DNA from: Nemertoderma westbladi | Lineage: Eukaryota > Xenacoelomorpha > Nemertodermatida > Nemertodermatidae | NCBI GenBank assembly: GCA_032718475.1 | Contig: JAUCBJ010007030.1 | Coordinates: forward strand, 96,834-160,833 | Direction of reading: 5' to 3' | Length of the DNA: 64,000 nucleotides | Shown: positions 10,390 through 20,458 of the stretch, piece by piece | Position numbering within the stretch: position 1 is the first letter of the stretch | Layout: each line of letters starts with the position of its first letter | The notes under the pieces: generated by a model | The model's database searches: none | Seen by the model: only the letters and a program-made list of their open reading frames with translations | What the model was told of the DNA's origin: nothing | Translations under genes and position numbers: made by a program

Positions 10390-12042
10390 CAGTTGAATGT
10401 TAGGTCAGGGTCCCCAGATCCTGCTACCACTATGGCAGTAATGTGGAACTACCTGTTGCAGCCGGCAACAGCAGTAGGGCAGCCCGATCAGTACCAGTAG
10501 CCTATTCATTAATTAGTTGATCAAGAGTGGTTGGTAAACCCCATCAACTAAATCAGTCATTGAGGGCTACGGCCCCTATAGTAGGCAGCAGGGCTGTAGA
10601 CAATGGATAGGCGGAAGGTAATCTAGCAATGGCTAGCCATGCAGACAAGGTCGGCGGAAGGTAATCAACCAATGGCGACCTACTGCGAAGACGCTTGTAG
10701 GAGTTGCGACCTCAAATGGTTTACTCCTACAATTGAAAGATAAGAGTATGATAACCCTCCAGATACCAGCTCGGTCGTCGCCCAGGTCAACAAGGACCAC
10801 GTCCCCCAGTGGTACACCAGGCTATGGTCGAAAAATCGGGTACTGGAACAGAAGACAGAGAAGAAAGAAGAAGCAACCTGTTGAAATGTAAAATGATACT
10901 AAAGATTGCCACAAGGAACGCACGCACACTGAAAGCACATACCAAACAGGGTGACATGGTTGCTCTGGCAATGGAATATAACATCGACATCATCTGTATC
11001 CAAGAACATCGGATTTGTCATGAAGACAATGCCATGAAGTACAAGGCATTGAAAATAGATGGACTTTAGTAATAAGCTCAGCAGAAAGAAATTCGGCCAA
11101 TGCATCAATTGGTGGAGTAGGAATTCTGCTAAGCCCATTTTCACTTCAGACCCTAAACAACATCGAATCTATAAATTCCAGGGTCATGATTGCAACATTT
11201 GATGGGAATCCCAAGACAGCAGTAATATGTTGTTACATTCCAACCAATGCCTCAGAGCCAGAACAAGCAGTCAAGTTTTATGAAGATCTGACTGGAGTTA
11301 TAAAGGACATTCCGAAATACAACGCCAAAGTCATTGCTGGTGATCTGAATCATCAAATTGGCCCAGAAGACTAAGAGTTACACCTATAACACCAGTTCGA
11401 ACAGAAATAGGTGCCTACTCTTAGACCTAATGGAAGAATGTGAATTGATACCAACAAACACCACATTCGAAATGAGTAAGGGGAAGCTACGGCCCTTTCA
11501 ATACCCTAATGGATCCAAAGCACAGCTGGATTACATCCTTATAAACAAAAAGTGGAAAACAGCATGATTAACTGCGAGGCATACATCTCGTTCAACCTAA
11601 TTGGTTCGGACCACAGAATTATGACTGCAGAACCCAGGACAAGCAAGCGAATCAACTATGACTGGGAGAAACTCAGAACTGACAATGCAGTAAAGGATGC
11701 TTACACAGCAGAAGTTCAAAAACGCTTTGAAGTACTTCAGTCAATGGATGAAGACCAATCCACCGATTCAATATACCAGAATATAATAACAGCCCACAAG
11801 GAATCAGCCAAAAGGCATATTCCCCAGAAACCCAAATGAAAACATTATGTGCCATGGCAAGACTCTAAGGTTACTTGAAAGAGAGAAGATCTGAAGATAG
11901 CCTACAAAGTAAAAATCGACCAACCGAAACCATCAACAAGGTTGAGAAAGCCAAGGGAGATCTTAAATTACAACATCAGTCAGGATAAGTACATACAGGA
12001 CAAGATTGAAGAAATTACAACTGCTCACATATAGCAACAATC
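10390..12042 (+). pseudogene. family B non-LTR retrotransposon, 5' part with APE-type endonuclease, broken
   Basis: The 5' leader (GGTCAGGGTCCCCAGATCC...) leads to an endonuclease frame beginning near 10894. The motifs are in order: LKIATRNARTL (W of the usual ATWNVRTL lost), IICIQEHRI, AVICCYIPTN, VIAGDLNHQI (GDxN), QLDYILI and GSDHR. Stops and frame changes occur near 11069, 11372, 11566 and 11838, so it is dead. It belongs to the APE-endonuclease/RT group of non-LTR elements, RTE-like by appearance; clade uncertain. The element is interrupted at 12043 by a family A insertion and resumes at 12571. Confidence 0.75.
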
Positions 12043-12053
12043 AAGACTTACCT
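12043..12053. repeat. target-site duplication, left copy (AAGACTTACCT)
   Basis: The 11-mer AAGACTTACCT occurs here and again at 12560-12570, exactly flanking the family A fragment 12054-12559. Confidence 0.85.
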
Positions 12054-12559
12054 ATTACTACTACTAGGATCGGCATGCTGCATTGCTGCTGCATTTTTTA
12101 GAATGCTGTGCCGGCTTGTCAACAAAATTGCGCCGCCACAACTCCCTATCACCCATGACATTTGCTAGATCATCCGCATCTTCAAGGCCAGTGCCCTTTA
12201 AGATGCGTCTCAAGAAAGTCATGGGCTGTCCACCATGCTTATTCACTCCATGAGGCTGCCAAAGTAAAAGATTATGCACTGGCTGATCCTCACGGCGAAA
12301 GCAATGTCCTGCAAAGCGGAGGCGATTTTGTTCTAATGTCAAACTGGGGGGAACCAATGAGACACCTCCAATGTTATATAGTGTCTGGTTGGAGATGTGT
12401 GCATTGTACTTGACACAATGAACCCGGCGTAGCATTCTTGTGAATGTGCAATCCAGGACTTGGTGTCCTCAGCAGTTAGAGCCCAGCATGGACTCCCATA
12501 GAGGAGTACTGGAACTACTGCTGCTCTAAATAATCGGACCTTAAGTTTCCAAGTTTCTT
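12054..12559 (-). mobile_element. family A non-LTR element, 5'-truncated 3' end, nested in family B
   Basis: On the minus strand it encodes the family A C-terminal domain: PVLLYGSPCWALTAEDTKS region, MLRRVHCVKYNAHISNQ, LRFAGHCFRREDQPVHN, MGDRELWRRNFVDKPAQHS. It ends with CATGCCGATCCTAGTAGTAGTAAT-type tail (TAG repeats, no poly-A). The 11-bp duplication on both sides proves target-primed insertion into family B after B had landed. Truncated at its 5' end near the RLFRA motif. Confidence 0.85.
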
Positions 12560-12570
12560 AAGACTTACCT
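12560..12570. repeat. target-site duplication, right copy (AAGACTTACCT)
   Basis: Partner of 12043-12053. Confidence 0.85.
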
Positions 12571-12945
12571 GGCAAACTGTAAATGAGGTATCTGGTCGAA
12601 AAAGTTTTGCTAAGGGGCGCCTCAAAGCTGATAGTCCTGAAGAACGTGTTAGGAGATGGAAAGATCACTTCAGCAACTTGCTTGGGCAGCCAAACATCGA
12701 GGTCAACCCTACAAGGAAAATATATGACAAGACACTACCTATAGAAACAGGGGACTTCACATCCGCCGAAATCCAAAGAAGCATTAAAAGCATGTTCAAT
12801 CATAAAGCAAGTAGATTAGATGAAATCCCTGCAGAGGTATGGAAGACAGCTAAACAGACCATTATTGGATGTTTGCAACTGGATGCTGAAAGGGGAAATG
12901 CCACCACCAATTTGGACCAAAGGTGAACTAAAGCCTCTCCCTAAA
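12571..12945 (+). pseudogene. family B non-LTR element, continuation (start of RT)
   Basis: Resumes after the family A insertion with TWQTVNEVSGR, SPEERVRRWKDHFSNLLG, then FTSAEIQRSIKSMFNHKASR and DEIPAEVWKTA, the typical pre-RT segment (usually KAxGxDxIPAEVxK). A small deletion and stop follow, and the element is cut off at ELKPLPK near 12945 by other repeat sequence. Confidence 0.7.
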
Positions 12946-13240
12946 GGCCTAGACCGCGCGGTGTACCACAGGGCCAGTGGTACACCGCTGACTGTGAACG
13001 ACCCAACAGGTAGTTGTGCGCTAAACCGCGTGGTTTACCGCAGCCCATTTAAACAATATTAAAACAATTAATATAATTTCCTGTTGAATTCACAGTCAAC
13101 AGAAAGACAATCAGTTACTGCAATGGTACCGTTGTGTGTGAACGGGCTCCGGGTAGTGTACCGCTAACTTACCGCTCCAATGCCGCCAGACTACTTTACC
13201 GCTCACGCACCATTGGATGTGAACGGGGCATAAGAAAGGA
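12946..13240. repeat. unidentified repeat with recurring GTGTACC / TACCGC / GTGAACG words
   Basis: Contains several related blocks such as CGCGCGGTGTACCAC, CCAGTGGTACACCGCTG, GTGAACGACCC, GGTAGTGTACCGC and GTGAACGGGG in both orientations. It resembles the ends of a non-autonomous DNA transposon, but I could not define termini or a target duplication. Confidence 0.35.
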
Positions 13241-14157
13241 GACCTCGGTGTAAGGTAGTAAGTAGGTCCAATACAGTACCAGTCTATGCGTTCTACACAG
13301 TAATGATGTAGGCCTATCATGTACTCAGGCCTTCAGGCAGTCAGAATTGAGCCTTCGAACGACTGGGGAATGATAGTAAAACACCTACCATCGACCTGAG
13401 TATGATAGTAGCCCAGTACAACACAAGGAAATACATGACGCACATTTGCGTCCCCGTGCTCTAGGCATGAAACAAGTGTTGCATCAACGGGCCGAAGGGG
13501 TTAACAACCGATAAGAAGACCAACATTATCGCCCGAAACGAAAGCGGTTGCATGCTTCATCTCCAACTGCTATAGTCTTACAGACATTAATTTTGCAACA
13601 AAACACCAGATGATTCTGGAATTTTTCGGGTTATTCAGAACAGGACTGTAATAGACTGATACGACAACTACTTATCTTTATATTTAATATTTTAACATTC
13701 TGTCCATATAGTTCTCTCGGTTATTTTCATTGGACTGTTATCTATTTTAATGTATATTTATTTTTACTATATATATCAATTTAATTGATTAAAGAAGAAG
13801 AATGATGATGGTGTTGTAAGATTGGTAGTAAGCCAATCAAGGAGACAGTTCATGCGTTAGTAGACGCGGACCTTTGCGCGATGTCGCGCTTGTTGTTATT
13901 ATTTTTGTCCGTTACATTTCCACCAATGTTCTGGAGATTATGTTTTGTTTCTGAATGATATAACTGATGGCAGTGTTCCAGAGTGTTCTATTCGATAATT
14001 TACATATATATTGTCTAAAATATTGAAGTCTCAATTAAGAAATCATTTATTTTAAGGATTTATTTATATTTTAACTATATATACCTTTGGGCTTTTTTTT
14101 TTACCGAATTGACCCAAAGTCTTGTACAAAAATAGTAATATTAATCGGTAAACCCAC
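13241..14157. other. no recognisable feature
   Basis: AT-rich. No coding signal or clear repeat structure. In particular I found no CUB exon on the minus strand downstream of the orphan signal-peptide exon at 14158-14221. Confidence 0.5.
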
Positions 14158-14221
14158 CTGATTCCACATTCAAACACAATCCACTTATAACAATGGTAGC
14201 TATTAGTACACCAATCAACAT
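14158..14221 (-). pseudogene. orphan signal-peptide exon, paralogue of the CUB gene exon 1
   Basis: On the minus strand ATG at 14221 opens MLIGVLIATIVISGLCLNVES followed by G|GTGGGT, a phase-1 splice donor. The exon is nearly identical to exon 1 of the CUB-domain gene at 42374-42437 (MLIDVLIATIVVSGLCFNVES). The first ~25 intron bases (GTGGGTTTACCGATTAATAT) are also shared, while the upstream flank differs. No matching CUB exon is visible further along the minus strand in this window, so it is either a dispersed duplicate or the head of a second gene whose next exon is elsewhere. Confidence 0.6.
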
Positions 14222-14375
14222 TGTGTTACGAAATAGGAATTTGATTCTTGTTATTAAAAAGATTAAAGTAACTTTTGAGTATTTAAGTAGAAAATGTGAT
14301 ATTTGAGTACTCAAGTAAAAATAATATCTCCATAGCAACCACAATCATGCTTTGTCTATGAAGAAATGAGGGGGG

Positions 14376-14436
14376 TGTCCGGACAATTGCGACAGTTTGA
14401 TAAATTTTCTGGGTCCCAATTGTCCGGACATTGTAT
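14376..14436. repeat. short inverted repeat TGTCCGGACAATTG
   Basis: TGTCCGGACAATTG and its reverse complement CAATTGTCCGGACA bracket about 30 bases. A small palindromic unit of unknown kind. Confidence 0.5.
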
Positions 14437-14448
14437 ATTTATATAATT

Positions 14449-14488
14449 ACTAGAAAGCCTGTGGCCCTTCGGGCCACAGCTTTCTAGT
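14449..14488. repeat. 40-base near-perfect hairpin, end of the 146-bp repeat element
   Basis: ACTAGAAAGC-C-TGTGGCCC-TTC-GGGCCACA-GCTTTCTAGT folds into an 18-bp stem with one bulged C and a 3-base loop. It sits just before the 146-bp tandem array and probably marks a terminus of that element. Confidence 0.7.
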
Positions 14489-14574
14489 GCACGTGCAGAT
14501 GATATATGAATATGTGTGGGAGATTTGAGAACTGCATACGGAACAGACACCATCATTAAATAAAACACCACCCC

Positions 14575-16380
14575 CATAAGATATAACTGTCAAGTTTCAA
14601 CTTTAGGCAGATTGTAAATAACAAAATTTCCAGAAAATGATCACTTTCAGATCCACCCTCTACCTGCGGACTGGTGAAATGTAGACGGCGCTGCAGTTTG
14701 GTAAAGATGGGGTTTATGGTGAAGTAAAATCCCTGCCTTTCAAGTTTCAGCTTAAACAGATTGTAAATAACAAAATTGGTGTAGATGTTCACATTCAGAC
14801 ATTTCACCCTCTAGCGGTAGACTGAAGAACTGTAGACGACTCTGGGACTCCGTAAAGATACAGAATATGCTGTAGTAGATTCCTGCCAAGTTCCAGCTCA
14901 ATAGGATTAAAAAGAACCAAATGGGATGAGGTGTTCACTATCAGATATTTCGCCCTCTAGCGGCAGATACGGACTGTATAGAACTCTGTGACTCCGTAAA
15001 GGTACAGCCTATGCTGCAGTAGAAGCCTACCAAGTTTCAGTCTAAACCGTTAGTAAATAACAAAGTTGAAGAAGATGTTAACTTTCAGACATTTCACCCT
15101 CTAGCGGTAGACTGGGGAAGTGAATAGGATTCTGCAACCCCGTAAAGATACAGCCTATGATGTAGTAGATACCAACCAAGTTTCAGCTCAAAATGATTAA
15201 AAAGAACCAAATGGGAGGAGGTTTTCACCATCAGACAATTCGCCCTCTAGCGGCTGACTGTGGAACTGTAGATGACTCTACTACTCCGCAAAGATATAGC
15301 CTATGCTATAGTAGATGCCTACCAAGTTTCAGTCTAAAAGGATTGTAAATAACAAAGTTGGAGGAGATGTTAACTTTCAGACATTTCGCCCTCTAGCGGT
15401 AGACTGGGGAATTGTAGACGACTCTGCGACTCAGTAAAGATACAGCCTTTGCTGTAGTAGATGCCTACCAAGTTTCAGTCTAAACGGATTGTAAATAACA
15501 AAGTTGGAGAAGATGTTAACTCTCAGACATTTAGCCCTCTAGCGGTAGACTGGGGAATTGTAGACGACTCTGTGACTCAGTAAAGATACAGCCTTTGCTG
15601 TAGTAGATGCCTACCAAGTTTCAGTCTAAACGGATTGTAAATAACAAAGTTGGAGAAGATGTTAACTCTCAGACATTTCGCCCTCTAGCGGTAGACTGGG
15701 GAATTGTAGACGACTCTGCGACTCAGTAAAGATACAGCCTTTGCTGTAGTAGATGCCTACCAAGTTTCAGTCTAAACGGATTGTAAATAACAAAGTTGGA
15801 GAAGATGTTAACTTTCATACATTTCGCCCTCTAGCGGCAGACGCGGGTACTGTAGACAACTCTGCGCGACTCAGTAAAGATATAGCCTATGCTGTAGTAG
15901 ATGCCTACCAAGTTCAGTCTAAATGGATTATAAATAACAAAGTTGGAGAAGATGTTAACTTGCAGACATTTCGCCCTCTAGCGGTAGACTGGGAAATTGT
16001 AGACGACTCTGCGACTCAGTAAAGATTCAGCCTATGCTGTAGTAGATGCCTACCAAGTTTCAGTCAAAACGGATTGTAAATAATAAAGTTGGAGAAGATG
16101 TTATCTCTCAGACATTTAGCACTCTAACGGTAGACTGGGGAACTGTAGACCACCCAGTGACTCCGGAAATATACAGCCTATGCTGCAGTATATAGCTACC
16201 AAGTTTCAGCTCAAAAGCATTAAAAACAACCCAATAAGATCAGGTTTTCACTATCGGATAATTCGCCCTCTAGCGGCAGACGGGGGAACTTCAGACGGCT
16301 CTGAGTATTACGTTGCAACGAGTTAGGGCGAGACCTATCTAACGAGCTATAGTAAGCGAGATTTCATCGAGATTAGATGT
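14575..16380. repeat. ~146-bp tandem array, about 11-12 units (CGCCCTCTAGCGG type)
   Basis: Landmark CCCTCTAGCGGTAGACT recurs at roughly 14807, 14950, 15094, 15242, 15389, 15534, 15680, 15826, 15972, 16118 and 16267, with an earlier decayed unit near 14657. Two unit types alternate early in the array, one with TTGTAAATAACAAAGTTGGA and one with ATTAAAAAGAACCAAATGGG; later units are all of the first type. The last unit leads into TACGTTGCAACGAGTTAGGG. With the hairpin at 14449 and the ACTG-like microsatellite of the partner piece at 17035, the layout resembles pearl/Helentron-like non-autonomous elements. Confidence 0.8.
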
Positions 16381-16884
16381 ATAATATTAGATAACATAAT
16401 AATACAGTAAGTATAGGCCTATAGAAATAATTATTTTTACTTTTAATATTCATAACAGTAAAACAAAAATGTTATAAACCTCTCCTTCCATGCAGCCAAT
16501 GATTGAGAAAGCAGAATTACTACAACCCAAACCCACCCCAATCAACACTCCAGCCTGCTTGCTCCTTATCTGTGCCCAGCCAGCTAGCTGCGAGTTCAAT
16601 AATTACCTTAAGGTTGCTACAGAAAACAATCCTTCCCTATTCAATAACAATAGGCCAATTCGATCGTGCTTGGCGAATATGACATATTTATACACTATTT
16701 GTTTTTTAATCAATAAATAATCATACATATTTATATTAAACACTCGAATAAAATAAATACTTTGTGAGAATGGGACACGGCGAATCTACCCATGTTAATT
16801 TTATACCAGGTGGGATAAATGTTAGCCCTCTAAATCATTAATTACCGATAGAAGAACCGAAATAATTCGATAAATTTCGCCCGA
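16381..16884. other. spacer without recognisable gene
   Basis: A 76-codon open frame at 16490-16720 has no domain or compositional signal that would support it. Otherwise AT-rich. Confidence 0.5.
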
Positions 16885-17095
16885 AAATCACGAAAATCGC
16901 CCTCTAGCGGCAGACGGGCGAACTTCAGACGACTCTGAGTATTACGTTGCAACGAGTTAGGGCGAGACCTTTCTAACGAGCTATAGCAAGCGAGATTTCA
17001 TCGAGATGGGTTCGATTGTATAGCCGATGACAAACACACAGACAGACTGACTGACTGACAGACAATCGATATTTATATATATTAGATACTCATTT
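16885..17095. repeat. second terminal piece of the CGCCCTCTAGCGG element with GACTGACTGACA microsatellite
   Basis: CGCCCTCTAGCGGCAGACGGG, TACGTTGCAACGAGTTAGGG and CGAGATTTCATCGAGAT repeat the end of the array at 16267-16380. They continue into GGGTTCGATTGTATAGCCGATG, a CAGACAGACTGACTGACTGA tract (about 17037-17060) and ATCGATATTTATATATATTAG. This supplies the terminus missing at 16380. Confidence 0.7.
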
Positions 17096-17960
17096 TGATT
17101 ACTGTATAAATGTAGCTATCTCTTAATATATGTAGGGAGAGCCTCACCCCACATTATGTCAATGTTATATTCTGGGATGATTTTATTTGTTGTGATTTGA
17201 GACTGTAATTACTATAGACTACATCTATAGACTATAGGCTATATTTAATTTACTGTAACATAGCTGGTGGCCCAAAATTATTCGCAATTTTATATTCTAG
17301 TATGTTTACAATTAAGTTTTTATTGTTTTAACTGTTGCTCTAAAAAATCAAAAGTGTTGGGGTTGGCGCATATCCCTATTATTGAATTGTGTGTATATTT
17401 TTGCGGTTCTTATAACCTGCACAGATTCGTTTATTGTTTTGGTTAGATTCACAAACTGGTGATTCATAAATAAGCTATTCAGTTTTGTTATTCCAGGGAC
17501 GTGTGGGGTGATCATTGATGAGCTAATATTTATGGAACCACCCATAACAGTAGTCTGTATAGCCCTATATATGCATTTGCTAATTCATAAATAACAACCT
17601 AATGTTTGGATTTACTAGGAAATTTTATTGAAATATAATTTACTTGTAATACCCTACTACTTATTCAGTACGTTTTATAATGATATATTTGTCTTGAATA
17701 AAGAAATATCATTGGTGGAAATTATATGCGCACACACAATGTTAATGGCTGGGTTCGTATGCAAATTACTGTGTTAATAAGTTGTACAATTTGTCAGTTA
17801 AATTCCATTGGAAGAAATATTAAAATGCTGTGGATTGGATATATTTTACGGCAAAACTATGAATGATAAAGGCCTACTGTAGGCCAAAGTTTAATTTGAA
17901 TTACTGCATTGCTCACCCCACAACCATAACTAGTGCTACATATTATACAGTTTTGGCGGT
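17096..17960. other. no recognisable feature
   Basis: AT-rich; no coding or repeat signal apart from one CGTTTATTGTTTTGGTT word near 17429, shared with three other sites. Confidence 0.45.
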
Positions 17961-19152
17961 GTTCGGACACTTCCCCCCCGGACACTTCCCCCTCGGACAG
18001 TTCCCCCCCGCTCAAGTAGGACACTTCCCCCCCGGACACTTCCCCCCCAGACACTTCCCCCCCGCGGACACTTCCCCCCCCCCCCCCGACTGTTCTTAAC
18101 TTCGCACATTCGTATTTTTCATTTTGTAAGGTAAACGGACCGCTTGTATCCAGATAAGTTGTATCCAATTTTCCTTTCGTAGCTCAGAAAGTGATCTTTT
18201 GCATCCCGATTTTACATTTTATATCCAAGTTTTATTTATGGGTTTTATCAATGCAATTACATCGTATTGTTTGCTAATCTTTAAACAATTAATTATATTA
18301 GATGACCTATAAATTCCATCCCCGGAATGATATACTGTTTTTATTAACTATAGAATTATAATAATTAATTGTTTTAATTATAGGTATTATTATGTAATAG
18401 TCTTCTTCAAATTGTAGCAGATGGGGATGAATATTATTGTTGCAATCAAAATTATACCTCTCCAGGGTAAAATCGACATGCATCGACCTGTATTCTGTGT
18501 TCAGCATTACATATTGATATATATATTACTACTATACATACTATATAGATATTATACACACTACATATTAAATTTCCTGGTTACTTGCAATATTTTTAAT
18601 AGGATTTTGTTGAATTATATAATATTGTAGTAATTTATATATTAAATTGGTTAACATTCAATACAGCTCCTACTTTAGGCTTAGTCAATTTATTATCTGA
18701 TGATACAAACATGAATTAATTATTTCAAAGTGGTCTCAAGTCTTTCACCACGGGCACTCAGGGAAATGCCGGGGTCTGGGGCGATAACCCCCAATAAAAG
18801 AAGCGGAAGCGGGGGTTTGGGGGCGGCAGCCCCCAACAAAAGAAGCGGGGGTTTGGGGGCGGCAGTCCCCAATTAAAAGAAATTAAAAGAATTAAAGGAA
18901 TTAAAAGAAAAACAAACAAAATTTGACTATAAAAATGTTTCTTTTATAATTTTGAAAAAACTTGTCTAGATACAACTTGTCCTGTAACCATCTTTAACTT
19001 TTGTTTATTGCTTTGATGCACCCAGATTAATTTCAACACTTTAACTGGGGGGAAGTGTCCGGGGTGCAAGTGTCCGGGGGGGAAGTGTCCTACTTGGGCG
19101 GGGGGGAAGTGTCCGGGGGGGGGGGGGGTAAGTGTCCGGGGGGGAAGTGCCC
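17961..19152. mobile_element. foldback element with inverted arrays of GGACACTTCCCCCC
   Basis: The left arm (17961-18090) is six to seven copies of a 14-19 bp unit GGACACTTCCCCCC. The right arm (about 19047-19152) is the same array inverted (GGGGGGAAGTGTCC). Both arms include the linker CTCAAGTAGG or its complement, so they are true inverted copies. The ~950-bp middle is AT-rich. A single GGACACTTCCCCCC also occurs at 36658. Proline- or glycine-rich open frames here are translations of the repeat. Confidence 0.7.
18755..18875. repeat. G-rich duplicated block (GCGGGGGTTTGGGGGCGGCAG)
   Basis: Two to three adjacent copies of a ~45-bp unit with GGGGGTTTGGGGGCGGCAG and CCCCCAA, inside the foldback element. 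Confidence 0.6.
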
Positions 19153-19344
19153 TAGATCCAGTTTTAGCACTTCGATACACCTATATTATATCAGGTTTTT
19201 TGTTATCTTACCAGTTATATTACTTGTGGAGTAAAGATACATCTTGATTTATCTTCATAACACCCCTAGGGATGTTATAATTGTTATATGTTCTAGAATA
19301 ATTTACTAGCTATCCACATTGTTCTAAAGGGGTTTTGCTTGGGA

Positions 19345-19578
19345 TAGAGCTCAAAAAACAGAGGCCATGGACCACCCCGTAGAGTCCCTCGTTGTTAGTG
19401 AGTGAGGGGTCCACGGTCCCTATAATGGAGGCCGCATTGCCGACCAGGATGGCGATTGCAAGCCTTTGCAGGAGGAAGCGGTGTGATCGGGGTTCCTGGG
19501 TGACAGAGTCACCCAGTCTTGTCCCGATCTCCTTCAGGAAGTCGGATGTTTCAGGGATGTTTCGGAAGTTTTTAAACT
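19345..19578 (-). pseudogene. coding-like fragment, unknown (possible retroelement or exon)
   Basis: The minus strand is open for about 75 codons and looks coding: NIPETSDFLKEIGTRLGDS, TQEPRSHRFLLQRLAIAIL, VGNAASIIGTVDPS. Upstream on that strand ATGTTTTAG resembles a splice acceptor before TTTAAAAACTTCCG. The QRL-AIAI-VGNAAS pattern is loosely reminiscent of the C-terminal part of DIRS/Ngaro gag-like proteins, but this is a weak impression. No start codon or domain can be assigned. Confidence 0.35.
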
Positions 19579-20458
19579 AAAACATATAAATAAATTACAC
19601 CTAAAATCCCAATTTTACTGTGTGAAAAATTTTCGCTAACATTAGTGGAAATGATTACATCTCCCTGAAGTATTTTTTTATAATTTTATATATATATATA
19701 TATGTATATTTTTTTGTATCAGTTACCTTAAATAATATATCGGTAATTTTTTGATATACTTAAAATTTTGTTACAATTTGTTTGCGACCTTCTAGTTACC
19801 GAGATATAGCAACTAATGTGTAATAAAGATGTTTCTTCGCAGTTTATTTTCAATTTTGATGAGCTGTGGATTCTCCTGCTGCTGAATAGATTTATTTGTA
19901 GACAAGACTGCCGGAATAAATACTATGCCTTATTATATTGTTCATGTTTTTGATAAATAAACAATTGATGATTAATCCATAATGTAGAATAAATTGTAAA
20001 CACTCGATACTGTATTAAAAACTCTTCATCATTCACAATCTAACAACATTGTACAAATTGTATTAATTTATCAAATTTTTAAAATGTTTATGTTGTGAAG
20101 GCTGAAAGGTATAAAAATAATTTAAGGGGCTTAAAATGATATGGAACCACCGAAGACCTGTCCAAGTCACTCCACTCCACGGTTTATAAGTTTAATTTTC
20201 CAATGTATTGACAAACAGGTGGCCTTAAAGGAAGGAGGGGTGGGGGGGTACCATCATAGTGACTGTAGTTAGTTGTTGTAGTACATACAAGCTGCAGTCT
20301 TGCTACCTACCTTCGTTTATACCGCTATTTTTCAAAATAATCTTCAAATTTTCAAAAAAGCACTTTTTTTCGTAAAAAATGTTATATCAGATGAACAAAT
20401 TAAAAATTAAAAAATCTTCTCGAATTTTATTATTGCGCACAATACTAGCTTTCATTTC
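19579..20458. other. no recognisable feature
   Basis: AT-rich; a short TA microsatellite near 19688-19702. Confidence 0.5.

Noticed and set aside
15753-16022. 89-codon open frame in the 146-bp array
   Set aside because: Two-unit translation of the satellite; other units carry stops.
17857-18168. GGEVS / GHFPP repeat proteins
   Set aside because: Translations of the GGACACTTCCCCCC array; no start context or neighbouring exon.
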